From positions 1-6,124 of the forward strand of contig CAKQON010000086.1 of assembly GCA_934255515.1 (NCBI GenBank): 6,124 nt of DNA, given 5' to 3'. Made by a program: the position numbers and the translations under genes. Within the stretch, counting starts at the first letter, position 1, and each line of letters starts with the position of its first letter. A model generated the notes under the pieces. The model was not told where the DNA came from. It was given only the letters and a program-made list of their open reading frames with translations, and did not search any database. This document shows, one piece after another, positions 1 to 6,055 of this stretch. This stretch comes from an uncultured Sutterella sp. (GTDB lineage: Bacteria > Pseudomonadota > Gammaproteobacteria > Burkholderiales > Burkholderiaceae_F).

Positions 1-650
1 CCGGCTTCTCGTCATAAGAAATATAGACGGTGCCGTTCGGTTGCGATGACCCCTCAAGCGTGTCGATGAAGCGAAGGTCAATCTCTACGCGCTTGTAGAG
101 AAGAAGAACTTCCTGCGCTTTAGCTTCAAAATCAGGGTCCTTTTTCTCCAGGTAATAGCGGATACGGTGCGGCTTGATCTCTCCTTCCTCGAGAATTGTC
201 CAGATCGTAGACTTGGAGGCTTTTCCAAGAGAGTCCCCAAAGTGGTGTTCCTTCGCATGCTTGCGTACATAGACCGCAAGAGTCTCCATCGACCAAAGCG
301 CTTGCGTCGGTCCATCCGGCAAATCCTTCGGCGGTGTGCAGGTCAGAGAACGTACCCAAGTACGCGCATCATCACTGATCGTTGCCGGGCGTCCGCTACG
401 CTTGAGATCCTCCAAGGCCATCATTGGACCGATCTGTAATGCCTTCCGGAGAAAACGGGCGACCGTGCTCACTGAAAGCTTAGCTTCCTCCGCAAGCTTC
501 TTTTGTGGCTCCGCTGGCCGCACCTAGCAGAATTCGGGCGCGTTGCACTTGGCGATGCTCCGCTGTGCGTGAATTGGCGATCTGAGTCAGTGAGGTAACT
601 TGTTCTGGAGTGAGAGTTAGAGGGGTAACGATGGGGCGGCCGCGAGGCAT
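1..650 (-). pseudogene. IS630-family transposase, 5' part, frameshifted and cut by the window edge
   Basis: DDE transposase of the IS630 (Tc1/mariner-like) type, which would cut and insert its own element at TA dinucleotides. The start is the ATG at 650 (MPRGRPIVTPL), with GGAG seven bases upstream. The N-terminal helix-turn-helix half reads LTPEQVTSLTQIANSRTAEH and then RARILLGAASGATK, after which this frame stops near 480. The downstream half continues in another frame with LAEEAKLSVSTVARFLRKAL, LKRSGRPATISDDARTWV, WSMETLAVYVRKHAKEHHF and YISYDEKPG. The Asp of YDEKP (codon at 11-13) is where IS630 enzymes place the first catalytic acid; the other two would lie left of position 1. Removing one A from the run at 501-504 (TTTT on plus) restores one continuous protein, so this is either a one-base insertion that kills the gene, a sequencing error, or less likely recoding. 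The family call is from recognised motifs and is firm; the gene being dead is an inference. Confidence 0.85.
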
Positions 651-679
651 GAGGAGGCTCCAGTAGATGAGGACCTCCA

Positions 680-688
680 ATTATACCA
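680..688 (-). promoter_or_regulatory. Extended -10 promoter of the IS630 transposase
   Basis: On the minus strand this reads TGGTATAAT, a perfect TGnTATAAT extended -10 element. The expected start is near 673, about 23 bases ahead of the transposase ATG at 650. The -35 position (about 703-708) has no resemblance to TTGACA, but extended -10 promoters tolerate this. A 13-bp palindrome lies across the upstream part. Confidence 0.55.
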
Positions 689-694
689 GAATCG

Positions 695-707
695 GCTATT
701 TAATAGC
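695..707. repeat. AT-rich perfect palindrome GCTATT-T-AATAGC
   Basis: A perfect 6-1-6 inverted repeat lies just upstream of the transposase -10 box. It covers the place where a -35 element and the terminal inverted repeat of an IS630 element would be. It could be an operator or part of the element's end. The partner end of the element is outside the window, so the boundary cannot be fixed. Confidence 0.4.
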
Positions 708-746
708 TCTATTTACAGAACGTTATACTAGGAATTGAGAATAAAG

Positions 747-881
747 TCAGGCGCAGGACGGGACGTGGCGTGGACACAAGCAGGCCTGTGCAGATTGCGA
801 GAACTTTGCCTTCACCCCGAAAAGCCGGATCATGCGCACCGCAAGCTCCTCCTCAGTTACGACGCCTAGGAGGTGGGTCAT
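747..881 (-). CDS. Possible 44-residue small protein downstream of tonB
   Basis: A short reading frame starts at ATG 881 and ends at TGA 747. It would follow tonB by 14 bases on the same strand, with AAGGGA about ten bases before its ATG. The product begins MTHLLGVVTEEELAVRMIRL and ends with a cysteine-containing tail, CLCPRHVPSC (Cys34, Cys36, Cys43). Most of its codons end in G or C (roughly three quarters by eye), more than expected for non-coding DNA here, and the frame stays open upstream of the ATG into the end of tonB. I recognise no family. It has no signal peptide and no membrane segment. It may be a genuine small operon member, a relic of a mobile-element gene, or chance. Its ribosome site lies inside one arm of an inverted repeat (827-894), which could mask it. 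Confidence 0.28.
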   Translation of the reverse strand: MTHLLGVVTEEELAVRMIRLFGVKAKFSQSAQACLCPRHVPSCA

Positions 882-894
882 AACAACATGATCC
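827..894. repeat. Nested inverted repeats after tonB
   Basis: The outer arms GGATCATG (827-834) and CATGATCC (887-894) are perfect complements, 52 bases apart. Inside them CCTCCT (848-853) pairs with AGGAGG (868-873) around a 14-base loop. The structure starts two bases beyond the tonB stop. It has no T-run on either side, so it is not a normal intrinsic terminator. It could be an mRNA 3'-end structure for the operon, a translational lock on the small reading frame at 881-747, or an insertion scar. Confidence 0.45.
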
Positions 895-895
895 C

Positions 896-2125
896 TTACG
901 GTTGAAAAACTATGCGCTTCACAAAATACATCTTGATGTTGCGCCCGCGATAGACGATGGGCTCAAACTCCATCTTCCTGATGGCTTCCAGCGCCGCTTC
1001 TCGAAAGCCCAGGTCTGGGATTTTCTTCGTCAGAACCTCGGCCGTCTCGACGCGGCCGTCTAAACCAACCAAAAACCTGATGCGCACTGAAACAACTTTG
1101 TTGAAGCCAAGATCGCGTGCTATACGGGGATATTTCGGCGTCTCTTCATACTTGATTTTGTAAGGGATCCCGCCTGACCCGCGTGCAGTATAAGTACCGT
1201 CGCCGTTGTCGATGAAATTACCGGACCCGAAGAAGTCGCCATCCCCCGTCCCGACGCCGGAGCCTTCCTCCTGCGCCCTGCCGGATGCAGAACCGCTTGC
1301 ACCAACAGCGCCGCCGGAACCCTGATTGACCTTCCTTGCCTTGCCATCTTTTGTTCCATCCGTCTCGGACTTGACCGCCGTTTGTTGTCTGGCAACTTTA
1401 TCGTCGCCCTTAAGCTTCTTTTGCGGGCGGTCTTCCAGCGGCTTAGTTTCTTTCTTCGTGGCTTCCTGAGTCTTACTAGTTGATGGAGGAACCTTCTTCC
1501 CTTCAATTCTGGGCTTGCTTGTCTGCTGCTCCACAGGTTCCTCAGCTTTCGGCTTGACGGGCCGGGGAACTGCATGAGGCACCGCTTCCTTCTCTTTGAC
1601 TTCCTCCACTGCGGATGCAGACTTCAAAGGGGGATGAACAAGTTTTTCTTCTATGAGCTGTTCCTGAGGCTTCAACGGTTCGTGCTCCGCTATCTTTGGA
1701 AGAGGTTCGGGTATCGGTTCCGGTTCTGAAGGCGCTTCTGTAGCGGGAGACGTTTTAACGCCTTCATCGGCTCCTTCATCGGCTTTCCCTGGCTGAGGGG
1801 GTTCGGGCAAAGCTTCGCCCTCAGTTTTATCTGCAAGCTTCTCCGTCGCCGAATCCGCGCCCTCAAGCTTGCGCTCCTTAGCGTGCTGGCGGGCTCCGTC
1901 GCCGCTCGCTCCGGCGTTGCCCATGCGTCCTTCCTTCTGCACTTCGCCGAATCCTCCGGCTTCCCCTGCCGGGCCGCCGATATCGAGAGAGATCATGCCT
2001 TCACCTCCGGCGGTTTGTCCAGAACCGTAAGCAAAAGCTAGTAGACCGAATACCGCGCCATGGATCACTACGGATGCAGCCAACGCCTTCTTCCATGAAA
2101 TTTTAGGAAGTACTTTTACCGTCAT
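896..2125 (-). CDS. tonB: TonB energy-transducing protein with an unusually long linker
   Basis: Inner-membrane-anchored protein that spans the periplasm and passes energy from ExbB-ExbD to the outer-membrane receptor. The single membrane helix lies at residues 14-34 and contains SVVIHG with Ser18 and His22, the S-x3-H pattern of classical TonB. Then come a Gly/Ala-rich stretch (34-80), a long Glu/Lys/Pro-rich linker (about 85-260, including EPEPIPEPLPK) and a Gly/Ser-rich hinge (268-303). The C-terminal TonB domain (318-409) has the family signs PKYPRIARDLGF, FLVGLDGRVETAEV and FREAALEAIRKMEFEP. At 409 residues it is much longer than Escherichia coli TonB (239), almost all of it linker. The start is the ATG at 2125, which overlaps the exbD stop as ATGA, with AGAGG five bases upstream. 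This implies translational coupling. It is the last certain gene of the operon, and no clear terminator follows. Confidence 0.94.
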   Translation of the reverse strand: MTVKVLPKISWKKALAASVVIHGAVFGLLAFAYGSGQTAGGEGMISLDIGGPAGEAGGFGEVQKEGRMGNAGASGDGARQHAKERKLEGADSATEKLADKTEGEALPEPPQPGKADEGADEGVKTSPATEAPSEPEPIPEPLPKIAEHEPLKPQEQLIEEKLVHPPLKSASAVEEVKEKEAVPHAVPRPVKPKAEEPVEQQTSKPRIEGKKVPPSTSKTQEATKKETKPLEDRPQKKLKGDDKVARQQTAVKSETDGTKDGKARKVNQGSGGAVGASGSASGRAQEEGSGVGTGDGDFFGSGNFIDNGDGTYTARGSGGIPYKIKYEETPKYPRIARDLGFNKVVSVRIRFLVGLDGRVETAEVLTKKIPDLGFREAALEAIRKMEFEPIVYRGRNIKMYFVKRIVFQP

Positions 2126-2535
2126 ACAGACCTCTTGCCGTCTGTGGCGATGGATACCCGATTAATACCGCACAGGCGGACAACATCAAGCACGGCAACG
2201 ACAATGCCGTATTGTGCGGCCGTGTCGCCTCTCAGCACGATGGTGAGCTTTTCGTTTTCTGCCTTGAGAGCGGAGAGACGGATGGAGAGAGATGCGAGAG
2301 ATACAGGCTGATCCTCAATGTAGAGCTCCCCGTCACCAGTGATGGAAATCGGTATGGTCTTCGTCGTATCCACCTTTGCCGCAGTCGTCTGCGGCAGCTG
2401 TAGAGGGATCGTCTTCTGAGTCACCATGGTGAGCATGCTCATCATGAAGAAGACCAGCAGGAAGAAGATGATGTCGATCATCGGAATGATCATCAGAAGC
2501 GGTTTTTCGTCTGACTGAAGAGAGCGGAGCTGCAT
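2122..2535 (-). CDS. exbD: ExbD, proton-channel subunit of the TonB motor
   Basis: ExbD/TolR family protein of 137 residues. Together with ExbB it uses the proton gradient to drive TonB. The short cytoplasmic N-terminus (1-14) is followed by one membrane helix (about 15-36) reading MIIPMIDIIFFLLVFF. Asp21 is in the place of the essential proton-carrying Asp25 of Escherichia coli ExbD. The LQLPQT segment just after the membrane and the periplasmic domain (about 56-137, with LTIVLRGDTAAQYGIVVAVLD) fit the family. The start is the ATG at 2535, with a good GGAGG six bases upstream. It lies 12 bases after exbB and shares four bases with tonB, so the three genes are almost certainly one transcript. 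TolR is the alternative, but the neighbouring receptor and the TonB-type partner favour ExbD. Confidence 0.93.
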   Translation of the reverse strand: MQLRSLQSDEKPLLMIIPMIDIIFFLLVFFMMSMLTMVTQKTIPLQLPQTTAAKVDTTKTIPISITGDGELYIEDQPVSLASLSIRLSALKAENEKLTIVLRGDTAAQYGIVVAVLDVVRLCGINRVSIATDGKRSV

Positions 2536-2547
2536 GCCGGTCCTCCA

Positions 2548-3156
2548 TCATTGTTTTGTGGAAAGCGATGCCAGGTAGAGGCTCGCCGCGCTTTCGATTT
2601 GTCCGATCAGCTTGTTGCTCCATTGAGAGAGCCATACATGAATCAGCATTGCAAGAATGGCGACAAAAAGACCGAAACCGGTAGCTACCAGGGCTTCGGC
2701 GACGCCGCCAGTGATGGCAAAAGGCTGGCCTTCGCTGATGGATAGCACGTCGAAGGACCGGATCATGCCGATAACGGTGCCGAGAAGGCCCATAAGTGGC
2801 GAGAGCGTGACGATCGCGCTCACGTAGTTGAGGTTCGCCTTGAGTTCCGACGCGGCATGCGCGCATTTGCCGGAGAGATATTCGGAAGGTTTCGCAACTC
2901 CTCCGATATTGAGAGATGCTTCTTCAAGCAACCGTCCGGCAACGCCGCCTGCATCGCCGCAGACGAGGGCGGCTTCCTTGTTTTTTCGTCCGCTGAGGAG
3001 AGCTGGAAGCTTTTCCTCCAGAACATCAAGCTTGGTGAAGCTTCGTCGATAGAGGGACGCGCGTTCAGCGGCTACGGCGACCACGAAAATCGATGCAAGC
3101 AGCAGCGGATACATCATGAAGCCGCCGACGTTGAAGAGGTGAATCATGTATTCCAT
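2548..3156 (-). CDS. exbB: ExbB, inner-membrane scaffold of the TonB motor
   Basis: MotA/TolQ/ExbB family proton channel of 202 residues that forms the oligomer around the ExbD dimer. Three membrane helices are visible at about 10-31, 109-132 and 149-174, separated by a cytoplasmic domain (about 32-108). The family signatures are present: SPLMGLLGTVIGMIRSF (Thr127 in helix 2) and TGGVAEALVATGFGLFVAI (Glu154 and Thr159 in helix 3). These are polar residues that line the channel in known ExbB. The start is the ATG at 3156, with AGAAGG nine bases upstream; a second in-frame ATG three codons later is possible. The gene follows the receptor by 96 bases containing a strong hairpin, and lies 12 bases before exbD. 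Length and topology match short ExbB forms that lack the long N-terminal extension found in some proteobacteria. Confidence 0.94.
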   Translation of the reverse strand: MEYMIHLFNVGGFMMYPLLLASIFVVAVAAERASLYRRSFTKLDVLEEKLPALLSGRKNKEAALVCGDAGGVAGRLLEEASLNIGGVAKPSEYLSGKCAHAASELKANLNYVSAIVTLSPLMGLLGTVIGMIRSFDVLSISEGQPFAITGGVAEALVATGFGLFVAILAMLIHVWLSQWSNKLIGQIESAASLYLASLSTKQ

Positions 3157-3193
3157 TGGGGATGGCCTTCTGGTAATGGGTCTCTATGAATGA

Positions 3194-3228
3194 GGCCTGT
3201 CTGCGGAGTGAGTTCATGCAGACAGGCC
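3194..3228 (-). promoter_or_regulatory. Perfect 11-bp hairpin between receptor gene and exbB
   Basis: GGCCTGTCTGC (3194-3204) and GCAGACAGGCC (3218-3228) are exact complements with a 13-base loop. The hairpin starts 24 bases after the receptor stop. No T-run follows in the direction of transcription, so complete termination is unlikely. Such intercistronic stems often protect the upstream message from 3' exonucleases or cause partial termination. Either would let the receptor be made in excess over ExbB-ExbD-TonB. The structure is seen directly; its role is inferred. Confidence 0.7.
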
Positions 3229-3252
3229 CGGATGCGGTAGTGCGGGAGGCAA

Positions 3253-5466
3253 TCAGTACGTGCCGCGAATGCCGACAAAGTAGGTACGGCCCATGCCAGG
3301 ATTGACATAGGTGTACGCAGCTGAATTACCACTGCCGACATATTCGTAGTACTGCTTGTCAAGCAGATTGGACACGCCGCCGTAAACCTCAAAATTCTTG
3401 AAAGGCTTCCAGCGTGCGGAGACATCGACCAGACTGTAAGAGCCGACCGTTCCGTCCTCCTGCTTGGCTGCATCTTTCAGGAAGTTGTTGTAGCCGCCGA
3501 AGAAGGAATACTTCACATCGCCTGAAAGGTTCTCATTAAAGTCATATCGCGCCTGCAATGACACGGAGTGCTGAGGTACCTTCACCAGTCCGCTTCGAGT
3601 GAAGTCGATTGTGTTCTTCCTATTCTCCTCCATGAACCGTCTACCCCAGTCGTTGTAATCGGAATACCCCCGCAGCCAGGAATAATTCTCGGTAAAGGTG
3701 AACTTTCCGAACTGCTGCGTCAGGCCGACATCAGCGCCCCATCGGGTCGTTTCCAGGATGTTTGCGGAAATGGCTTCCGATATTCCATTGATGTAGAAGC
3801 GATTCAGCTGGTTGTCCGTTTTCGACATCCAGAGCGTGATGCTAACGGTGCTCCACGGCAGCTTGTCGCGAAGACCGATTTCGAACATGTCGTATTTTTC
3901 ATCTGTCGCATCCGTCGGTTTGTAATAGCGCTCGCCGGAGGCTGTTCTGCGCATGTCCGTGATCTGCTGGCCGTCGGGAAGCGTGAATCCGCGTTCATAG
4001 CGGGCATAGATGCGGCCGGTATCTCGGTAGAGCCAGGCGCCGGAAACTTCCAAGGCCGTATTCCAACGATTTCCTACGCCGCTGCCCTCGACATTATTTC
4101 CGAGCTTGTCGAAGCCCCATTCCGTCAATTCCCGGCGAATGCCCTGGGTAAATACAAATTGATCAAACTTTAAAGTGTTCAATAAATAACCGGCATATAC
4201 CTTCTTGTCGTAATAGAAGGCCAGAGGCTTGTGGTACCAAACCCAGTTGCCGGCATTGTCTTTGCGCGACTTAATGTCGTTGTAGCTCAAATCAGCCGTC
4301 TGCTTGGTCACATCGAGACCGACAAGCAGACTGTGAGAGTCATAGTAGTTGATGTCAAGCTTTACCTTGCCGCCATAGGTTTCCTGATACACCACGTGGT
4401 CGGAATCGTCATTATTATTTTTGAAATTTCCCTTGACAAAGAAGAAGTCCGAGGTAAGGTCGAATTTGTCGTTGATGTGGTTGGAATAACTAATGTTGTA
4501 AGTATCCATATCGCGGTCGCCGATAAGGTAACCGCTTTTGACAGATCTGATTAATTCGCCATTCGGGCCGATCGATAACGTGGTTTTATCAGCGGGGACG
4601 TAATCCTTTCCGTACTTCTTGATGTTTCTGATGGAAGCCGTATTGACGTATTGGGATTCTTCCTTCAACTTGCTTACGCGCAGTATCAAATTCTGATCGT
4701 CTGTCAGATTCCATCCGAGGCCTGCGGAATAGTATTCACTGTTTCGGTAGGTATTGACAAACCAGAGATCGCGGTCAAGCTTATTGGCAGAAGCCAATAT
4801 TGAGAATTTATCGTTGAGTTTCGCTCCGACTGTTCCGGATAATCTGAATCCGTCGCTGTTGAGTTCTGCCACAGCGGTCGACTTCGGCTCCTTCATCGAG
4901 CGCAGATTTGAGGTGATGTTGACGACGCCGCCGACGGTGCCTGAGCCATAAATCACACTGCCGCCCCCCGGAATAATTTCAATCCGCTCGAGCTGCTCGA
5001 CAGGAATGACGTCGTAATTGGTGGAATAAGGATGGTTGATGAGCGTCGTAATCGGGGCGCCGTCGAGCAGAACCTGAATATTGCGTGTCGCCTGATCCTG
5101 CCCTTGTCCGCGAATATCGATATCGCCGGGCCCTGATGCATTTACAGATATGCCGGGAACGGATTTCAGAACATCGGAAATCGTTCGATTACCGTGACCC
5201 TGAATTTCCTCCTTTGGAATAACAATGATTTCCTTCGTATCCCGCATGCGCTCAATTTCGACATAGTCGGGACGAACGTAAGTGTCTTTGAGTTCAATGG
5301 TGTTGTCTGCTTCTTCTTCATTTGTCGGATTCTGCGCGGCCGCCGACTGAGACAGAATTGCCGCCGCCGCAGCAAAAACAGATAGCTTGAAGATCGATGA
5401 TGAATTCCCCGATGTTTTTTGCGATTTACGGGAGAAGACATGGCTGGAAACGTATTTTTTGGTCAT
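3253..5466 (-). CDS. TonB-dependent outer-membrane receptor, probably for an iron source
   Basis: Gated 22-strand outer-membrane barrel of 737 residues that imports a ligand using TonB energy. A long positively charged N-terminal region (1-27) precedes the hydrophobic signal core IFKLSVFAAAAAILSQSAAA, with likely cleavage after Ala44. A TonB-box candidate is TIELKDTYV (56-64). The plug domain (about 78-188) has the family landmarks ISDVLKSVPGISV, IDIRGQG, VLLDGAPIT, VEQLERIEIIPGGGSVIYG and GGVVNI. The barrel follows to the end, with GVSNLLDKQYYEY (697-709) and a C-terminal Tyr, as outer-membrane assembly requires. The start is the only usable in-frame start near the promoter (an in-frame TGA lies 15 bases upstream), though its ribosome site is weak. 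A Fur-like box overlaps the promoter, suggesting iron-repressed expression and an iron ligand. The haem-receptor FRAP/NPDL signature is not evident: the corresponding place reads YERGFTLPDGQQ. Ligand identity is therefore unknown; siderophore, haem and even cobalamin remain possible. Confidence 0.95.
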   Translation of the reverse strand: MTKKYVSSHVFSRKSQKTSGNSSSIFKLSVFAAAAAILSQSAAAQNPTNEEEADNTIELKDTYVRPDYVEIERMRDTKEIIVIPKEEIQGHGNRTISDVLKSVPGISVNASGPGDIDIRGQGQDQATRNIQVLLDGAPITTLINHPYSTNYDVIPVEQLERIEIIPGGGSVIYGSGTVGGVVNITSNLRSMKEPKSTAVAELNSDGFRLSGTVGAKLNDKFSILASANKLDRDLWFVNTYRNSEYYSAGLGWNLTDDQNLILRVSKLKEESQYVNTASIRNIKKYGKDYVPADKTTLSIGPNGELIRSVKSGYLIGDRDMDTYNISYSNHINDKFDLTSDFFFVKGNFKNNNDDSDHVVYQETYGGKVKLDINYYDSHSLLVGLDVTKQTADLSYNDIKSRKDNAGNWVWYHKPLAFYYDKKVYAGYLLNTLKFDQFVFTQGIRRELTEWGFDKLGNNVEGSGVGNRWNTALEVSGAWLYRDTGRIYARYERGFTLPDGQQITDMRRTASGERYYKPTDATDEKYDMFEIGLRDKLPWSTVSITLWMSKTDNQLNRFYINGISEAISANILETTRWGADVGLTQQFGKFTFTENYSWLRGYSDYNDWGRRFMEENRKNTIDFTRSGLVKVPQHSVSLQARYDFNENLSGDVKYSFFGGYNNFLKDAAKQEDGTVGSYSLVDVSARWKPFKNFEVYGGVSNLLDKQYYEYVGSGNSAAYTYVNPGMGRTYFVGIRGTY

Positions 5467-5475
5467 GTTGACAAA

Positions 5476-5518
5476 GACTCAGAGATGAACACGCTGAATT
5501 CGATTCGGGCATTGAGTC
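5476..5518 (-). repeat. Inverted repeat in the receptor leader
   Basis: GACTCA (5476-5481) and TGAGTC (5513-5518) are exact complements with 31 bases between them, spanning most of the untranslated leader of the receptor message. The arm nearest the gene holds the only weak ribosome-site-like bases (GAG), so pairing could lower translation. At six base pairs it may be chance. Confidence 0.3.
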
Positions 5519-5524
5519 ATTATT

Positions 5525-5543
5525 GGGAATGAGAAGCATTATC
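5525..5543 (-). promoter_or_regulatory. Fur-box-like operator over the receptor promoter
   Basis: On the minus strand the site reads GATAATGCTTCTCATTCCC. It matches the classical 19-base Fur consensus GATAATGATAATCATTATC at 14 positions, counted by hand. It overlaps the last three bases of the -10 box and covers the predicted start of transcription, which is where an iron-loaded Fur repressor would block RNA polymerase. A second CATTAT half-like element at 5518-5523 repeats the one at 5537-5542 nineteen bases away, so two repressor dimers could bind side by side. Confidence 0.72.
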
Positions 5544-5570
5544 ATACAGATAGCAAAACGTTTCAGTCAA
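5541..5570 (-). promoter_or_regulatory. Sigma70-type promoter of the receptor-exbB-exbD-tonB operon
   Basis: On the minus strand, TTGACT (5570-5565) is followed after 18 bases by TATGAT (5546-5541). The predicted start is near 5534, giving a leader of about 68 bases before the receptor ATG at 5466. This is the only good promoter found ahead of the four genes; the 96-base gap before exbB has none that I can support. Confidence 0.68.
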
Positions 5571-5673
5571 TGGTTTACAAAACTTTCCCTGTCTTAGTGC
5601 CTCAAATGTACGTAAAGCTGATGCTGAATCCACCGACCAACCTTAGGGATGCTCTGAGCAAATCGAAAGATAA

Positions 5674-5922
5674 TGCATTAATCTGCTTCAGATCGCCTAC
5701 AACATGAGCGATCCCCAGATGGAGGACTTTCTTCACGAGAACTCTACTGCTCGACAATTCGTGGGGCTGGCGCTGGCGGACCGTACGCCGGACGAATCCA
5801 CGATTCTCCAGTTCCGTCATCTGCTCGAGAAGCACAACCTCGGCAAGCAGGTCCTTGAACGGGTCAACGCCGGCACCACCGCTGCCGGACTGGTGCTCTC
5901 CAACCTGAAAGTCGTCTCTTGA
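5674..5922 (+). pseudogene. IS5-family transposase remnant (N-terminal fragment)
   Basis: The frame reads INLLQIAYNMSDPQMEDFLH, then TARQFVGLALADRTPDESTI and LQFRHLLEKHNLGKQVLERVNA. This is the conserved N-terminal block of IS5-family transposases (LQ..YN.SDP.MED, RQF.GL, DE.TIL.FRHLLEKH). Family members normally begin some 50-60 residues earlier and continue for another 200 or more, through the DDE catalytic domain. Here a TAA (5671-5673) blocks the frame upstream. After VNA the match breaks into GTTAAGLVLSNLKVVS and a stop. The ending could be a deletion joint to the C-terminus or unrelated sequence. No ribosome site precedes the ATG at 5704. The fragment cannot be active. Confidence 0.8.
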
Positions 5923-5947
5923 TCACTGAATCTTGCAATTCCCAGAT

Positions 5948-5998
5948 TTCTGCAATCTAAAATCTCCAAAAATCTTCATCGATTGCGGAGCTTTTTTT
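5948..5998 (+). terminator. Likely intrinsic terminator on the plus strand
   Basis: An arm ending in TCTGCAATC (5949-5957) pairs with GATTGCGGA (5981-5989) with one G-T wobble. The loop is 23 bases, and a T-rich tail (CTTTTTTTCT, 5991-6000) follows. It lies just ahead of the promoter at 6000-6028, so it would stop readthrough from the IS5 remnant side. The large loop makes it weaker than a textbook terminator. Confidence 0.5.
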
Positions 5999-5999
5999 C

Positions 6000-6028
6000 T
6001 TGACTTTTCATTAGTTTCTATGTATAAT
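6000..6028 (+). promoter_or_regulatory. Near-consensus sigma70 promoter for the right-edge gene
   Basis: TTGACT (6000-6005) is followed, 17 bases on, by a perfect TATAAT (6023-6028). Transcription should begin near 6035, about 20 bases ahead of the ATG at 6056, with GGAGG at 6042-6046. This is the best promoter in the window by match and spacing. Confidence 0.8.
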
Positions 6029-6055
6029 AGTCACTAAATTTGGAGGTAAGCAATT

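Noticed and set aside
490..510. Programmed -1 frameshift in the IS630 transposase
   Set aside because: The downstream half is in the +1 (or -2) frame relative to the first half, so a -1 slip would not join them, and no slippery heptamer is present.
827..894. Inverted repeat as an intrinsic terminator of the operon
   Set aside because: Arms are 52 bases apart and no T-run follows on either strand; kept only as a repeat of unknown role.
1120..1575. 151-codon open frame on the minus strand inside tonB
   Set aside because: Alternative frame of the repetitive Lys/Glu/Pro linker; low-complexity coding DNA often leaves long shadow frames.
2333..2866. 177-codon open frame on the minus strand
   Set aside because: Out-of-frame reading across exbB and exbD; rich in Arg, His and Pro with no domain, as expected of a shadow.
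3157..3252. Separate promoter for exbB-exbD-tonB
   Set aside because: No pair of -35 and -10 boxes with acceptable spacing was found in the gap on the minus strand.
3568..4173. 201-codon open frame on the plus strand
   Set aside because: Lies wholly antisense to the receptor barrel, has no recognisable domains and no ribosome site; the receptor frame is certain.
5602..5835. 77-codon open frame on the minus strand
   Set aside because: Antisense to the recognisable IS5-family block on the plus strand; no family features.
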